Source: Flavobacterium chungbukense
GTDB lineage: Bacteria; Bacteroidota; Bacteroidia; Flavobacteriales; Flavobacteriaceae
Length of the DNA stretch: 64,000 nucleotides
Direction of reading: 5' to 3'
NCBI RefSeq assembly: GCF_020805785.1
Contig: NZ_JAJGZV010000003.1
Coordinates: forward strand, 372,001-436,000
Shown: positions 52,978 to 61,169 of the stretch, one piece after another
Numbering within the stretch: position 1 is the stretch's first letter
Layout: each line of letters begins with the position of its first letter
Translations under genes and position numbers: made by a program
The notes under the pieces: model-generated
Databases searched by the model: none
What the model was told of the DNA's origin: nothing
Seen by the model: the letters and a program-made list of their open reading frames with translations, nothing else

Positions 52978-54266
52978 TTCCAGCAATAGAAAAAGGTTCT
53001 TTAGAAGAAATTAAAATTTTTCAAGAAAAAAAATTAGTTGAACTTCTAGATTATATCAGTCAAAATTCTCCTTTTTACAAAAGACTTTTTGCTGGACAGA
53101 ATATTGATATTTCGAAAGTGAAAACTCTTGAAGATCTACAATTTTTACCTGTTACCACTAAAGAAGATTTACAACAATACAACGATGATTTTTTGTGTGT
53201 TCCGCAACATAAAATTATCGACTACGCTTCAACATCGGGAACTTTAGGAGATCCTGTGACTTTTGGTTTAACCGATTCTGACTTAGATCGATTGGCATAT
53301 AATGAAGCGATTTCTTTTGCCTGTGCCGGAATTGCAGAAGGTGACGTAGTTCAATTAATGACGACAATTGATCGAAAATTTATGGCTGGTTTGGCTTATT
53401 TTTTAGGTCTTCGAAAATTGAAAGTCGGCGTAATTCGTGTTGGCGCTGGAATTCCAGAAATGCAATGGGATTCTATTTTAAAATACAATCCGAGTTATTT
53501 AATTACGGTTCCTTCTTTCCTTTTGAAATTAATTGAATATGCCGAAATTCACGGAATCGATTATAATAATTCTAGTATAAAAGGTGCAATCTGTATTGGA
53601 GAATCTCTGAGAGAACAGGATTTCTCCATGAATATTCTATTCAAAAAAATCACGGATAAATGGAATATTAAGTTGTTTTCGACTTACGCTTCGACAGAAA
53701 TGAGCACTGCTTTTACAGAATGCGAACATGGAAAAGGCGGACATCATCATCCAGAATTGATTATTATTGAAGTTTTGGACGAAAATAATCAGCCTGTTAA
53801 AAATGGAGAAACGGGCGAACTGACTTTCACTACTTTAGGAATTGAAGCAATGCCTTTATTACGTTTTAAAACTGGCGATATTGTACAGCTTCATAACGAA
53901 CCTTGCGCTTGTGGAAGAAATACACTTCGTGTTGGTCCAGTTGTCGGCCGTAAAAAACAAATGATAAAATACAAAGGAACAACGCTTTATCCGCCTGCCA
54001 TGAACGATGTTTTGAGCAGTTTTGATACTATCGAAAATCATTTGATTGAAATCTCAACCAACGATTTAGGTACAGACGAAATCTTAATAAAAATTGCTTC
54101 CAAAAATCAAACTCCTGAATTTCTACAAGAAATAAAAGATCATTTTAGAGCGAAACTGAGAGTAACTCCAAAAATAGAATTTGCCTCAAAAGAAGTTTTA
54201 AATCCACTCGTTTTCAATCCAATGAGTCGAAAACCAATTCGATTTTTTGATTACAGAAACATATAA
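52974..54266 (+). CDS. Phenylacetate-CoA ligase-like adenylating enzyme
   Basis: The 430-residue enzyme of the ANL superfamily has the AMP-binding loop YASTSGTLGDP (84-94), STYASTEMSTAFTEC, RFKTGDIV and a C-terminal GRKKQMIKYKGTTLYPPAM. The absence of other aromatic-acid activating enzymes in the locus and the upstream tyrosine ammonia-lyase point to 4-coumarate as substrate. It would be loaded onto CoA or ACP as polyene starter. It is the last gene of the rightward pigment run; a perfect inverted repeat follows. Confidence 0.85.
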   Translation: MIPAIEKGSLEEIKIFQEKKLVELLDYISQNSPFYKRLFAGQNIDISKVKTLEDLQFLPVTTKEDLQQYNDDFLCVPQHKIIDYASTSGTLGDPVTFGLTDSDLDRLAYNEAISFACAGIAEGDVVQLMTTIDRKFMAGLAYFLGLRKLKVGVIRVGAGIPEMQWDSILKYNPSYLITVPSFLLKLIEYAEIHGIDYNNSSIKGAICIGESLREQDFSMNILFKKITDKWNIKLFSTYASTEMSTAFTECEHGKGGHHHPELIIIEVLDENNQPVKNGETGELTFTTLGIEAMPLLRFKTGDIVQLHNEPCACGRNTLRVGPVVGRKKQMIKYKGTTLYPPAMNDVLSSFDTIENHLIEISTNDLGTDEILIKIASKNQTPEFLQEIKDHFRAKLRVTPKIEFASKEVLNPLVFNPMSRKPIRFFDYRNI

Positions 54267-54275
54267 AATTTTTCC

Positions 54276-54358
54276 ACCATATAAGTGATATAAGTTCATT
54301 TAAAAAAGATTGCGTATAACAATACTTTAATTAAATGAACTTATATCACTTATATGGT
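54276..54358. repeat. Perfect 28-bp inverted repeat at the end of the pigment locus
   Basis: Arms at 54276-54303 and 54331-54358 are exact complements (left arm begins ACCATATAAGTGATATAAG) around a 27-nt loop. It lies 10 bp after the ligase stop codon. It is AT-rich, and the only T run after it is short, so it may be a dispersed palindrome rather than a standard terminator. Confidence 0.75.
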
Positions 54359-54429
54359 TTAATTTCAGCTTCTTAAATGTTTTGCTGTGAATTGAACTAA
54401 ATGTTGTAATTTTGCAAAAAATTACGAAG

Positions 54430-55422
54430 ATGGTCAAGATTGGCAACATAGAATTACCTGAATTTCCTTTACTATTAGCTCCGATGGAAGATGTTAGTGA
54501 TCCGCCGTTTCGCAGATTATGCAAAACGCATGGAGCTGACATGATGTATTCTGAATTTATTTCGTCGGAAGGATTAATTCGTGACGCTATAAAAAGCCGT
54601 ATGAAGCTGGATATTTTTGATTATGAACGTCCAGTCGGAATTCAGATTTTTGGTGGTGATGAAGAGGCAATGGAAATGTCGTCTAAAATTGTTTCTACCG
54701 TAAAACCAGATTTAGTGGATATCAATTTTGGATGTCCAGTAAAAAAAGTAGTCTGCAAAGGTGCTGGTGCTGGAGTTTTGAAAGATGTCGATTTGATGGT
54801 TCGTCTGACACAAGCGGTTATCAAAGGAACTAATTTGCCGGTCACAGTAAAAACGCGTTTGGGCTGGGACGAAAACTCGATTAATATTGATGAAGTTGCA
54901 GAAAGACTTCAAGATATTGGAGTTCAAGCTCTAACAATCCACGCTAGAACTCGTGCGCAAATGTATAAAGGTCATTCTGATTGGTCGCATATTGCTCGTG
55001 TAAAAAACAACCCAAGAATTACAATGCCAATTTTCGGAAACGGCGATATCGACAGTCCAGAAAAAGCATTACATTATAAAAACGAATACGGAATTGACGG
55101 AATTATGATTGGTCGTGCTGCGATTGGTTATCCGTGGATTTTTAACGAAATAAAACATTTCTTTAAAACAGGTGAACACTTACCTGCTCCAACAGTTATT
55201 GATCGTGTTGAAGCTGCTAGAAATCATTTGCAATGGTCAATGGATTGGAAAGGGGAACGTTTGGGAATTGTAGAAATGCGTCGTCATTATACCAACTATT
55301 TCAAAGGAATTCATTCTTTCAAAGAATTCAAACAAAAATTAGTTACAACAGATGCGCCTGAAGATTTATTCGCGATCATGAAAGAAATTGAACAGGTTTA
55401 TGCTGGATATGAGTTTGTTTAA
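54430..55422 (+). CDS. dusB: tRNA-dihydrouridine synthase
   Basis: Reduces specific uridines in tRNA to dihydrouridine using FMN. The 330-residue protein shows APMEDVSDPPFRRLCKTHGADMMYSEF, DINFGCPVKKVVCKGAGAG with the catalytic Cys, VTVKTRLGWD, HARTRAQMYKGHSDW and GIMIGRAAIGYPWIF, all characteristic of the DusB/NifR3 group. The ATG at 54430 is chosen because homology begins immediately after it. It is cytoplasmic and unrelated to the pigment locus. Confidence 0.94.
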   Translation: MVKIGNIELPEFPLLLAPMEDVSDPPFRRLCKTHGADMMYSEFISSEGLIRDAIKSRMKLDIFDYERPVGIQIFGGDEEAMEMSSKIVSTVKPDLVDINFGCPVKKVVCKGAGAGVLKDVDLMVRLTQAVIKGTNLPVTVKTRLGWDENSINIDEVAERLQDIGVQALTIHARTRAQMYKGHSDWSHIARVKNNPRITMPIFGNGDIDSPEKALHYKNEYGIDGIMIGRAAIGYPWIFNEIKHFFKTGEHLPAPTVIDRVEAARNHLQWSMDWKGERLGIVEMRRHYTNYFKGIHSFKEFKQKLVTTDAPEDLFAIMKEIEQVYAGYEFV

Positions 55423-55470
55423 AATATAAATCTTTAGTTTTAAACAAAAATTAACCACATTCATTGTCAA

Positions 55471-55560
55471 TTTCGACGAAGGAGAAATCTCCACAAGTAA
55501 CTCCATAACGAAATTCCAATCTTTGTCGAGCTTCTCGCGGAGATTTCTCCTTCGTCGAAA
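55471..55560. repeat. 22-bp inverted repeat between dusB and the MATE gene
   Basis: The left arm at 55471-55492 begins TTTCGACGAAGGAG and the right arm at 55539-55560 is its exact complement. It is a further palindromic family, with GGAGATTTCTCC inside the arm, distinct from the others in this window. Confidence 0.7.
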
Positions 55561-55579
55561 TGATAAAAATGATGAAACA

Positions 55580-55612
55580 AAAAAGACCTTCAAATATTTG
55601 AAGGTCTTTTTT
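55580..55612. terminator. Bidirectional terminator between dusB and the MATE gene
   Basis: AAAAGACCTTCAAA and TTTGAAGGTCTTTT form a tight stem around TAT-like centre bases. A and T tracts on the outsides suit both convergent genes. It ends 8 bp before the end of the MATE gene. Confidence 0.85.
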
Positions 55613-55619
55613 CGTTTTA

Positions 55620-57047
55620 TTACACTTGAACTCGTTTCCACTTTCCTCTTTTGTAGAAAAAGATTCCGGCTAAAGTTATGGCAGTCTCAGCAACAGGAAT
55701 AGCGATGAAAACTCCCGTTGGTCCCATATTAAAATGTTTTGCCAATACATAAGCTAATGGAATTTGAAAAAGCCAAAAACCAAAGAAATTAATTCCAGTT
55801 GGTGTCCAAGTATCTCCTGCTCCATTGAAAGTATTGATTAAAACCATTCCGATTCCGTAGAAAATAAATCCGACGCTCATGATTTGCAAAGCTTCAATCG
55901 CAACGGCTTTTACTTGTTCATCATTCGTGAAAAATGAGATAATATATTGTCCAAAAACCAAAGTAATAATCATAATCGAAGCCATGAAAATTACATTGTA
56001 TCTGGCTGTTGTATAAACCGATTTTTCTGCTCGCTCGATTTGTTTTGCGCCTAAATTCTGTCCAACCAAAGTGGCAGCTGCATTACTCAATCCCCAAGCT
56101 GGAAGTATGAAAAACATCATAATTCTTAGTGCGGTTTGGTATCCTGCAGAGCCGTGATCTCCACCAGTTGTTGCCACTAATTGTGCAAGAAAAATCCAGC
56201 TGCAGGATGCAATTACGAATTGTAAAATTCCAGGAGCTGCAATTTTTATCAAAGCTTTAATCTGCGGGAAATCTGGAGCGAAATAAGAAATCTTAATTTT
56301 CAAAATTCCATTTCCAAAAAACAGATGATAAACTTGATATAAAACTCCAATACTTCTACCAATAGTGGTTGCTAAAGCTGCTCCAATTAAGCCAAAGGCT
56401 GGAACTGGTCCGAAACCATTAATTAAAATTGGGCATAAAATAATATTACAGATATTGGCAATCCAAAGACTTTTCATTGCAATTGCTGCATTTCCAGCGC
56501 CGCGGAAAATTCCGTTTATTAAAGACAAAAGCATAATGCACAAACTCGAACCAATCATAATTTGCGTAAATCTGTAACCATGCTCGGCTGATTCTAAAGA
56601 CGAACCCATCAAAATCAAAATATCTTTTGCATAGATAATTCCGAAAATGCTCATAAAAGCATTTACTGCAACTGCAATAATAATAGCTTGCATTCCTGCT
56701 TTTGCAGCGGCCACGGGATCTTTCTCACCAATTCTTCTTGCTACAACTGCTGTTGCTGCCATACTCATTCCGATTGCAAGAGAATATATTACGGTTAATA
56801 CAGATTCTGTTAAGCCAACGGTTTGAATAGCAAAACTACTATGTTCTAAATGTCCAACAAAATACAAATCGACTAAGGCAAAAACCGATTCCATCATCAT
56901 TTCTAAAACCATCGGAATGGCTAATAGAATTACGGCTTTCTTTATACTTCCAGAAGTATAATCAAATGATTCGTCGCCATTTAAGGCTTGTTTTAGAGTG
57001 GTGAAAATTTTAGAAAATAAACTTTTCTTTATAGATGTTTCTGTCAT
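55620..57047 (-). CDS. MATE family efflux transporter
   Basis: The 475-residue inner-membrane protein has twelve hydrophobic segments from about residue 37 onward and typical MATE blocks: VILLAIPMVLEMMMESVFALVDLYFVGHL, RRIGEKDPVAAAKAG and ALRIMMFFILPAWGLSNAAATLVGQNLGA. It probably exports cationic drugs or metabolites in exchange for sodium or protons. The last residues are basic. It is convergent with dusB and not part of an obvious operon; a 170-bp AT-rich gap separates it from the permease gene. Confidence 0.9.
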   Translation of the reverse strand: MTETSIKKSLFSKIFTTLKQALNGDESFDYTSGSIKKAVILLAIPMVLEMMMESVFALVDLYFVGHLEHSSFAIQTVGLTESVLTVIYSLAIGMSMAATAVVARRIGEKDPVAAAKAGMQAIIIAVAVNAFMSIFGIIYAKDILILMGSSLESAEHGYRFTQIMIGSSLCIMLLSLINGIFRGAGNAAIAMKSLWIANICNIILCPILINGFGPVPAFGLIGAALATTIGRSIGVLYQVYHLFFGNGILKIKISYFAPDFPQIKALIKIAAPGILQFVIASCSWIFLAQLVATTGGDHGSAGYQTALRIMMFFILPAWGLSNAAATLVGQNLGAKQIERAEKSVYTTARYNVIFMASIMIITLVFGQYIISFFTNDEQVKAVAIEALQIMSVGFIFYGIGMVLINTFNGAGDTWTPTGINFFGFWLFQIPLAYVLAKHFNMGPTGVFIAIPVAETAITLAGIFFYKRGKWKRVQV

Positions 57048-57217
57048 GATATTTTTAGGATAAATAATAATATTGGTCCAGATGCACTATGATCTGAACT
57101 AAAAAAGTAAACGTAAGTATCCTAATTATTCTAAAAAATAAAATAGGATTAGGCAGAAACAATCATATGCTGTAGTTATTTAAGGCGGTAAATATAAGTA
57201 ATATTTTTTAGCAAAAA

Positions 57218-58417
57218 TTAATCCAGCAACTTTTTACTAACTCGGCTGCTTGCTATTAAAGACGCAACAAAACCTAAACAAACAATAGTTGTCATTACAA
57301 TCAGTACATTTTCCATTGTAAAAACAACTGGATACGCAAGTGTTGGCGTTATCAAAATCAGCTCAAATTGTTGCTGCAAAACTACCAGTATTACACCTAG
57401 AACAAGTCCGATTAATCCGCCAAATACACTTAACAAAGTACCTTGAAGTAAAAATATTTTGCGAAGATGACTGATGTCTGTTCCGAGATTAAAAAGGGTT
57501 TTTAGATTTCCTTTCTTCTCTAAAATCATCATAATCAAGGCTCCAATTAAGTTGAAAAGTGCTACTATAATCACTAAAGTAAAAATCAGATAAACGGCAA
57601 TATTTTCTGTGTTGAGCATTTTATATAAAGACTCATTTAACTGCGCTCTATTTTTTAATGTGATTTTATTTTTAAAGATTGAATTTAGCTGTGACTTTAC
57701 TGCGTTTTCATTAGCATTTGGGTTTAGTTTAAATTCAATTCCAGAAATCTGATTGTGTTTATACATCAGCAATTCCTGCGTTAAACCTAAATCTGCGAAT
57801 ACATATTTAGAATCTAAATCTTCACTTATGGAATAAATTCCAACTGGTAAAACATCTGTTTTATTGAATGCTTCTTCTGGATTTTCAATTGCTCCTTTTC
57901 CTGGTTTCGGAGCGAAAATCTGAAGTGGATTTTCGAAATCCATAATTCCCAACGAAAAATTCTGAGCTAAACCATAACCTATAACAACCTGAAAAGTATC
58001 CGGTTTAAGCCATTGACCATTAAAAAGTTTTTTTCTAATATCATTAACAGCAGTGTACGAACTATCAACTCCTTTAAGAAACGTAACCTGCTGTTTATCT
58101 TTAAACAAAAACAAAACACGTTCTTCTATAATTTTAGTGTACGAAGCGACACCATTTATTTTCTTAATCTCGTTTTCCTGATTGGGTGTAATAAAAAATG
58201 ACTTTCCGTATGTGCTTGTCAATTTTAAATCAGGATCTATTTCATTTGTAAATGAAAGACTAAAAACTTTTAATCCGCTAAATACGGATAAGACCACAAA
58301 CAAAGCCATCGTACCAACAATGATTCCCATGCTGGCAATACGATTAATGATATTGATAGCATTGTTTTTACTGCTGCTAAAAATATAACGTTTGGCTATG
58401 TATAAGGGGAAATTCAA
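57218..58417 (-). CDS. LolC/LolE-like ABC transporter permease
   Basis: A 399-residue FtsX-type permease with an N-terminal helix (about 28-50), a periplasmic domain (about 55-260) and three C-terminal helices. The opening FPLYIAKRYIFSSSKNNAINIINRIASMGIIVGTMALFVVLSVFSG is characteristic of lipoprotein-releasing permeases. The ATPase partner (LolD) is not in the window. It starts 1 bp after rbfA on the same strand, so the two are cotranscribed. Confidence 0.87.
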   Translation of the reverse strand: MNFPLYIAKRYIFSSSKNNAINIINRIASMGIIVGTMALFVVLSVFSGLKVFSLSFTNEIDPDLKLTSTYGKSFFITPNQENEIKKINGVASYTKIIEERVLFLFKDKQQVTFLKGVDSSYTAVNDIRKKLFNGQWLKPDTFQVVIGYGLAQNFSLGIMDFENPLQIFAPKPGKGAIENPEEAFNKTDVLPVGIYSISEDLDSKYVFADLGLTQELLMYKHNQISGIEFKLNPNANENAVKSQLNSIFKNKITLKNRAQLNESLYKMLNTENIAVYLIFTLVIIVALFNLIGALIMMILEKKGNLKTLFNLGTDISHLRKIFLLQGTLLSVFGGLIGLVLGVILVVLQQQFELILITPTLAYPVVFTMENVLIVMTTIVCLGFVASLIASSRVSKKLLD

Positions 58418-58418
58418 T

Positions 58419-58811
58419 TTATGATTTTCTTCTTTTTTCTAAAAGATCACGATTTTCTATTGGGTTTTCTTTTCCTGCAAGCGCATTGTCAATTTTCTCA
58501 ATATAATCTAGAGAGTCATCTATAAAGAAAACTAAATTCGGAACACGGCGTAGTTGCAAACGAACGCGTTGCGATAAATCATGTTTGATTAAAGTTGTAT
58601 TTGATTTGATTCCTTCTAAAGTTTCTTTAGCTTTTTCTTGTGGAAAAATACTTAAATATACTGTTGCTACAGATAAATCTGTAGTCACACTTACTTTGGA
58701 TACTGAAATTACCAAATTTGTAACCCCGTTTTTTCTCACTTCACCTTGCAGAATATCAACCAGATCTTTCTGAATAACTCCACCTATTTTTTTCTGTCTA
58801 TTTGTTTCCAT
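58419..58811 (-). CDS. rbfA: Ribosome-binding factor A
   Basis: A 130-residue cytoplasmic protein that assists maturation of the 30S subunit. It has the KH-like RbfA fold, with RQKKIGGVIQKDLVDILQGEVR, VSKVSVTTDLSVATVYLSIFP and LRRVPNLVFFIDDSLDYIEKID at the expected positions. It is one residue from overlapping the downstream permease gene. Confidence 0.94.
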   Translation of the reverse strand: METNRQKKIGGVIQKDLVDILQGEVRKNGVTNLVISVSKVSVTTDLSVATVYLSIFPQEKAKETLEGIKSNTTLIKHDLSQRVRLQLRRVPNLVFFIDDSLDYIEKIDNALAGKENPIENRDLLEKRRKS

Positions 58812-58933
58812 AGTGCAAAAATACTAAATTTTACTGGTTTCTAAGCTACTTTTATTTGTTTCGAAACTGATAAAAATGATAGTAATTGAGAGAATTATTC
58901 TACATATTTGATCTAAATATAAACTAATCTATC

Positions 58934-59062
58934 ATGAAAAAAAGAGAACGAATTAGTCATATAATGACCAAAACAGTATTAACTGCAAACGAGAAAGATG
59001 AACTTAAAGGGATTGTTACCATAACAGATGTTGTCAAATATCTTTTGGAACAATATGATTAA
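58934..59062 (+). pseudogene. Remnant of a CBS-domain protein gene
   Basis: A 42-codon frame encodes RERISHIMTKTVLTANEKDEL followed directly by KGIVTITDVVKYLLEQYD. The first part matches the start and the second part the end of small two-CBS-domain proteins, which are normally near 140 residues. About 100 residues between them are missing, consistent with an in-frame internal deletion. A terminator hairpin follows 7 bp later, so the original gene end is preserved. Confidence 0.7.
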
Positions 59063-59069
59063 TAAAAAA

Positions 59070-59098
59070 GGGAGCTAAATTGCTCCCTTAAGTTTTTT
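59070..59098. terminator. Terminator after the CBS remnant
   Basis: GGGAGC (59070-59075) pairs with GCTCCC (59082-59087). An A run precedes it and a TTTTTT run follows at 59093-59098. It lies between the plus-strand remnant and the end of the minus-strand LytM gene and can act in both directions. Confidence 0.75.
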
Positions 59099-60350
59099 AT
59101 CTGCTTTGCAGCCATCCTTCTGGATTATTATTTGAAGTGTTTTGCATAATCAGGAATTTTATGATGGTCTTTCCTGTATCTCCACTTGTTCTAACTCTTC
59201 CAATGTTTTGTTTAATTGTCACTTTGTCACCTTGACTAACCGAAACGGAACTCAAGTTTTGATATACGGTAAAATAATCTCCATGCTGAATTACGACTGC
59301 CTTATTTACTGGAGATAAAACGATAACTTTAGAAACTTCTCCTGCAAATACAGCTCTTGCGCTCGCGCCATCTTCAGTCGTAATCTCAACTCCCGAATTA
59401 TGGACCGTAATTGAAGGATGCAAAGGGTGTGGCTGATCTCCGTAACCAAGAGAAATAAATCCTTTTTCTACAGGCCAAGGTAATCTTCCTCTGTTCGCTT
59501 TAAAATCAGCTGCCAAAACTTTATCTTCTGGTGTCAATGCAATTTTAGAAGAAGAAACTGGAGCCTTAGCTTCGCTTGAACCAGGATTTGCTTTTGCTCT
59601 TTCTGCCGCTGCTTTTCTATTGGCTTCAGCAATGGCTTCACGAATTAAACGATCAATTTGTCTATCAATTCTTTTAGATTCACTTTGTTTAGATCGAATA
59701 TCTGCCGCAATTTTATTTTTATCTTTTTTAAGTGAATTAACCAATTTTTGCTGTTCTTTTTTCTCTACTTCAAGGGTTACTTTCTCCTTTTGATTCTCAG
59801 CAATAATTTTCTTTTTCACTTGCCTTTGTCCATCTAGTTTAGCATTAAAATCAACTAATTGAGCTGTTTTGCTTTGGATTTCAAGTCCTTGATTTTTTCT
59901 AAAAGCTGTGTATTGTTTCAAATATTGCGCTCTTTTGTATGCTTGTAAAAAACTTTCAGAAGATAAAATAAACATTGCTCGGCTTTGTTCAGAACGGCTT
60001 TTGTATGATTTTAAAATCATTTCTGCATAATCTTCTTTTAGAACTTTCAATTCTTTTTTAAGCTTATTAACCTTAACCTGATTGATATACATATCATTAC
60101 TAATCAGCTTTTCTTGCTTAGCCGTAGTGTTGATTAATTTCTCTTTAAGTTTTATCTTGTTTGCCTGAATTAAATATTCGTTTACAGCAGATTTCTCTTT
60201 TTTTCTAACAGACTGAAGCATTTTTTCATTGTCTCTGATTTCCTGTTGAATTTGAGCTTTACGCTGTTCCAGTTTTTCTTGCTGTGAATCCTGCGCCCAT
60301 ACGAATGTAGTGGCACATATTAAAACTAGACTTAGGAGAAATTTTGGCAT
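59097..60350 (-). CDS. EnvC-like murein hydrolase activator with degenerate LytM domain
   Basis: The 417-residue exported protein (signal peptide ending TTFVWAQ) has a long coiled coil (about 20-250) and a C-terminal LytM/M23 domain (about 305-417). Zinc-ligand positions are altered: HNSGVEIT, YQNLSS in place of YAHL, and IIKFLIMQ in place of LHFE. It is therefore probably a non-catalytic activator of cell-wall amidases at division, as for EnvC. The ATG at 60350 gives a normal signal peptide. It follows the DUF4292 gene on the same strand. Confidence 0.87.
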   Translation of the reverse strand: MPKFLLSLVLICATTFVWAQDSQQEKLEQRKAQIQQEIRDNEKMLQSVRKKEKSAVNEYLIQANKIKLKEKLINTTAKQEKLISNDMYINQVKVNKLKKELKVLKEDYAEMILKSYKSRSEQSRAMFILSSESFLQAYKRAQYLKQYTAFRKNQGLEIQSKTAQLVDFNAKLDGQRQVKKKIIAENQKEKVTLEVEKKEQQKLVNSLKKDKNKIAADIRSKQSESKRIDRQIDRLIREAIAEANRKAAAERAKANPGSSEAKAPVSSSKIALTPEDKVLAADFKANRGRLPWPVEKGFISLGYGDQPHPLHPSITVHNSGVEITTEDGASARAVFAGEVSKVIVLSPVNKAVVIQHGDYFTVYQNLSSVSVSQGDKVTIKQNIGRVRTSGDTGKTIIKFLIMQNTSNNNPEGWLQSR

Positions 60351-60373
60351 GTTTCTATTTTTATTTTGCAAAT

Positions 60374-61156
60374 TTACTGAATTGTAACTTTTTTATAGCC
60401 ACTTGGAACACTATATGGAAAAGAAAGTTCTTCATTAAATGAAATGTTGTTATAATTTAAATTAATACTCGTCTTACCTTTTGGCTGAACGGCATTTATT
60501 TCGATACTCGTTGGCAAGGTTCCTTGGTTAAAAACTTTACTATCTGAATAATTAATCTGTAAATTTCTATTTTCAGACGGTTGCGAAATCTCTTCCTTTT
60601 GAATCAAATATTTTTCGCTGTCTAAGAAAAAGGTCTTCTTCAAATTAGAATTTTTTTCTTCATCTAATCTAAAAAGATTATCTACAATAGTTTGTGTATA
60701 TTTTCCCTTTCTTAAATCATCAAATGCTTCTCCAACAAGTAAGTTCTGAACTTTGCTGTAATCTAAATCCGTACCTAGCCATTTACTTAAACTTGTAAAA
60801 TCTCCTTCATAATAAGTACCATTTATTTTTTCGTAGTAACTTACTGCAGAAGGTGTTATCAAAGCTTTTGCCATTGTAATTCCTAAGAAACGCACGCTTA
60901 CTAAAATCTGTTTGTCTTTTTCAATTCTAATTTCGGCAGTAACATTCTGGCTTTGTTTTTCATCAGCATATTTTGCACTGGCTTTTATATATAAAGTAGA
61001 AAAATCCAACTTGTTCTCATAGTGCTTTTCTACAACTTTCTTGTCTTCTTTTACTGCAACTGTCTGGCTTGTATTATTTCCTTGTACTGCAACTGCTTTC
61101 GATTTACATGAAATTACAGCAATACACAGCAATAGTACCGATATATATTTTTTCAT
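60374..61156 (-). CDS. DUF4292 family lipoprotein
   Basis: A 260-residue lipoprotein with signal LLCIAVISCKSK (Cys about 17). It has the beta-rich LolA/LolB-like body typical of Bacteroidota DUF4292 proteins, for example VSVRFLGITMAKALITPSAVSYYEKINGTYYEGDF. The role is unknown, possibly in outer-membrane lipoprotein or envelope assembly. It lies between TPR and EnvC-like genes, an order often kept in this phylum, 13 bp from the former. Confidence 0.78.
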   Translation of the reverse strand: MKKYISVLLLCIAVISCKSKAVAVQGNNTSQTVAVKEDKKVVEKHYENKLDFSTLYIKASAKYADEKQSQNVTAEIRIEKDKQILVSVRFLGITMAKALITPSAVSYYEKINGTYYEGDFTSLSKWLGTDLDYSKVQNLLVGEAFDDLRKGKYTQTIVDNLFRLDEEKNSNLKKTFFLDSEKYLIQKEEISQPSENRNLQINYSDSKVFNQGTLPTSIEINAVQPKGKTSINLNYNNISFNEELSFPYSVPSGYKKVTIQ

Positions 61157-61169
61157 CTGAATTCTACTT

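Noticed and set aside
54276..54358. Terminal inverted repeats of an insertion sequence
   Set aside because: The loop is only 27 nt and has no coding capacity; no transposase lies near.
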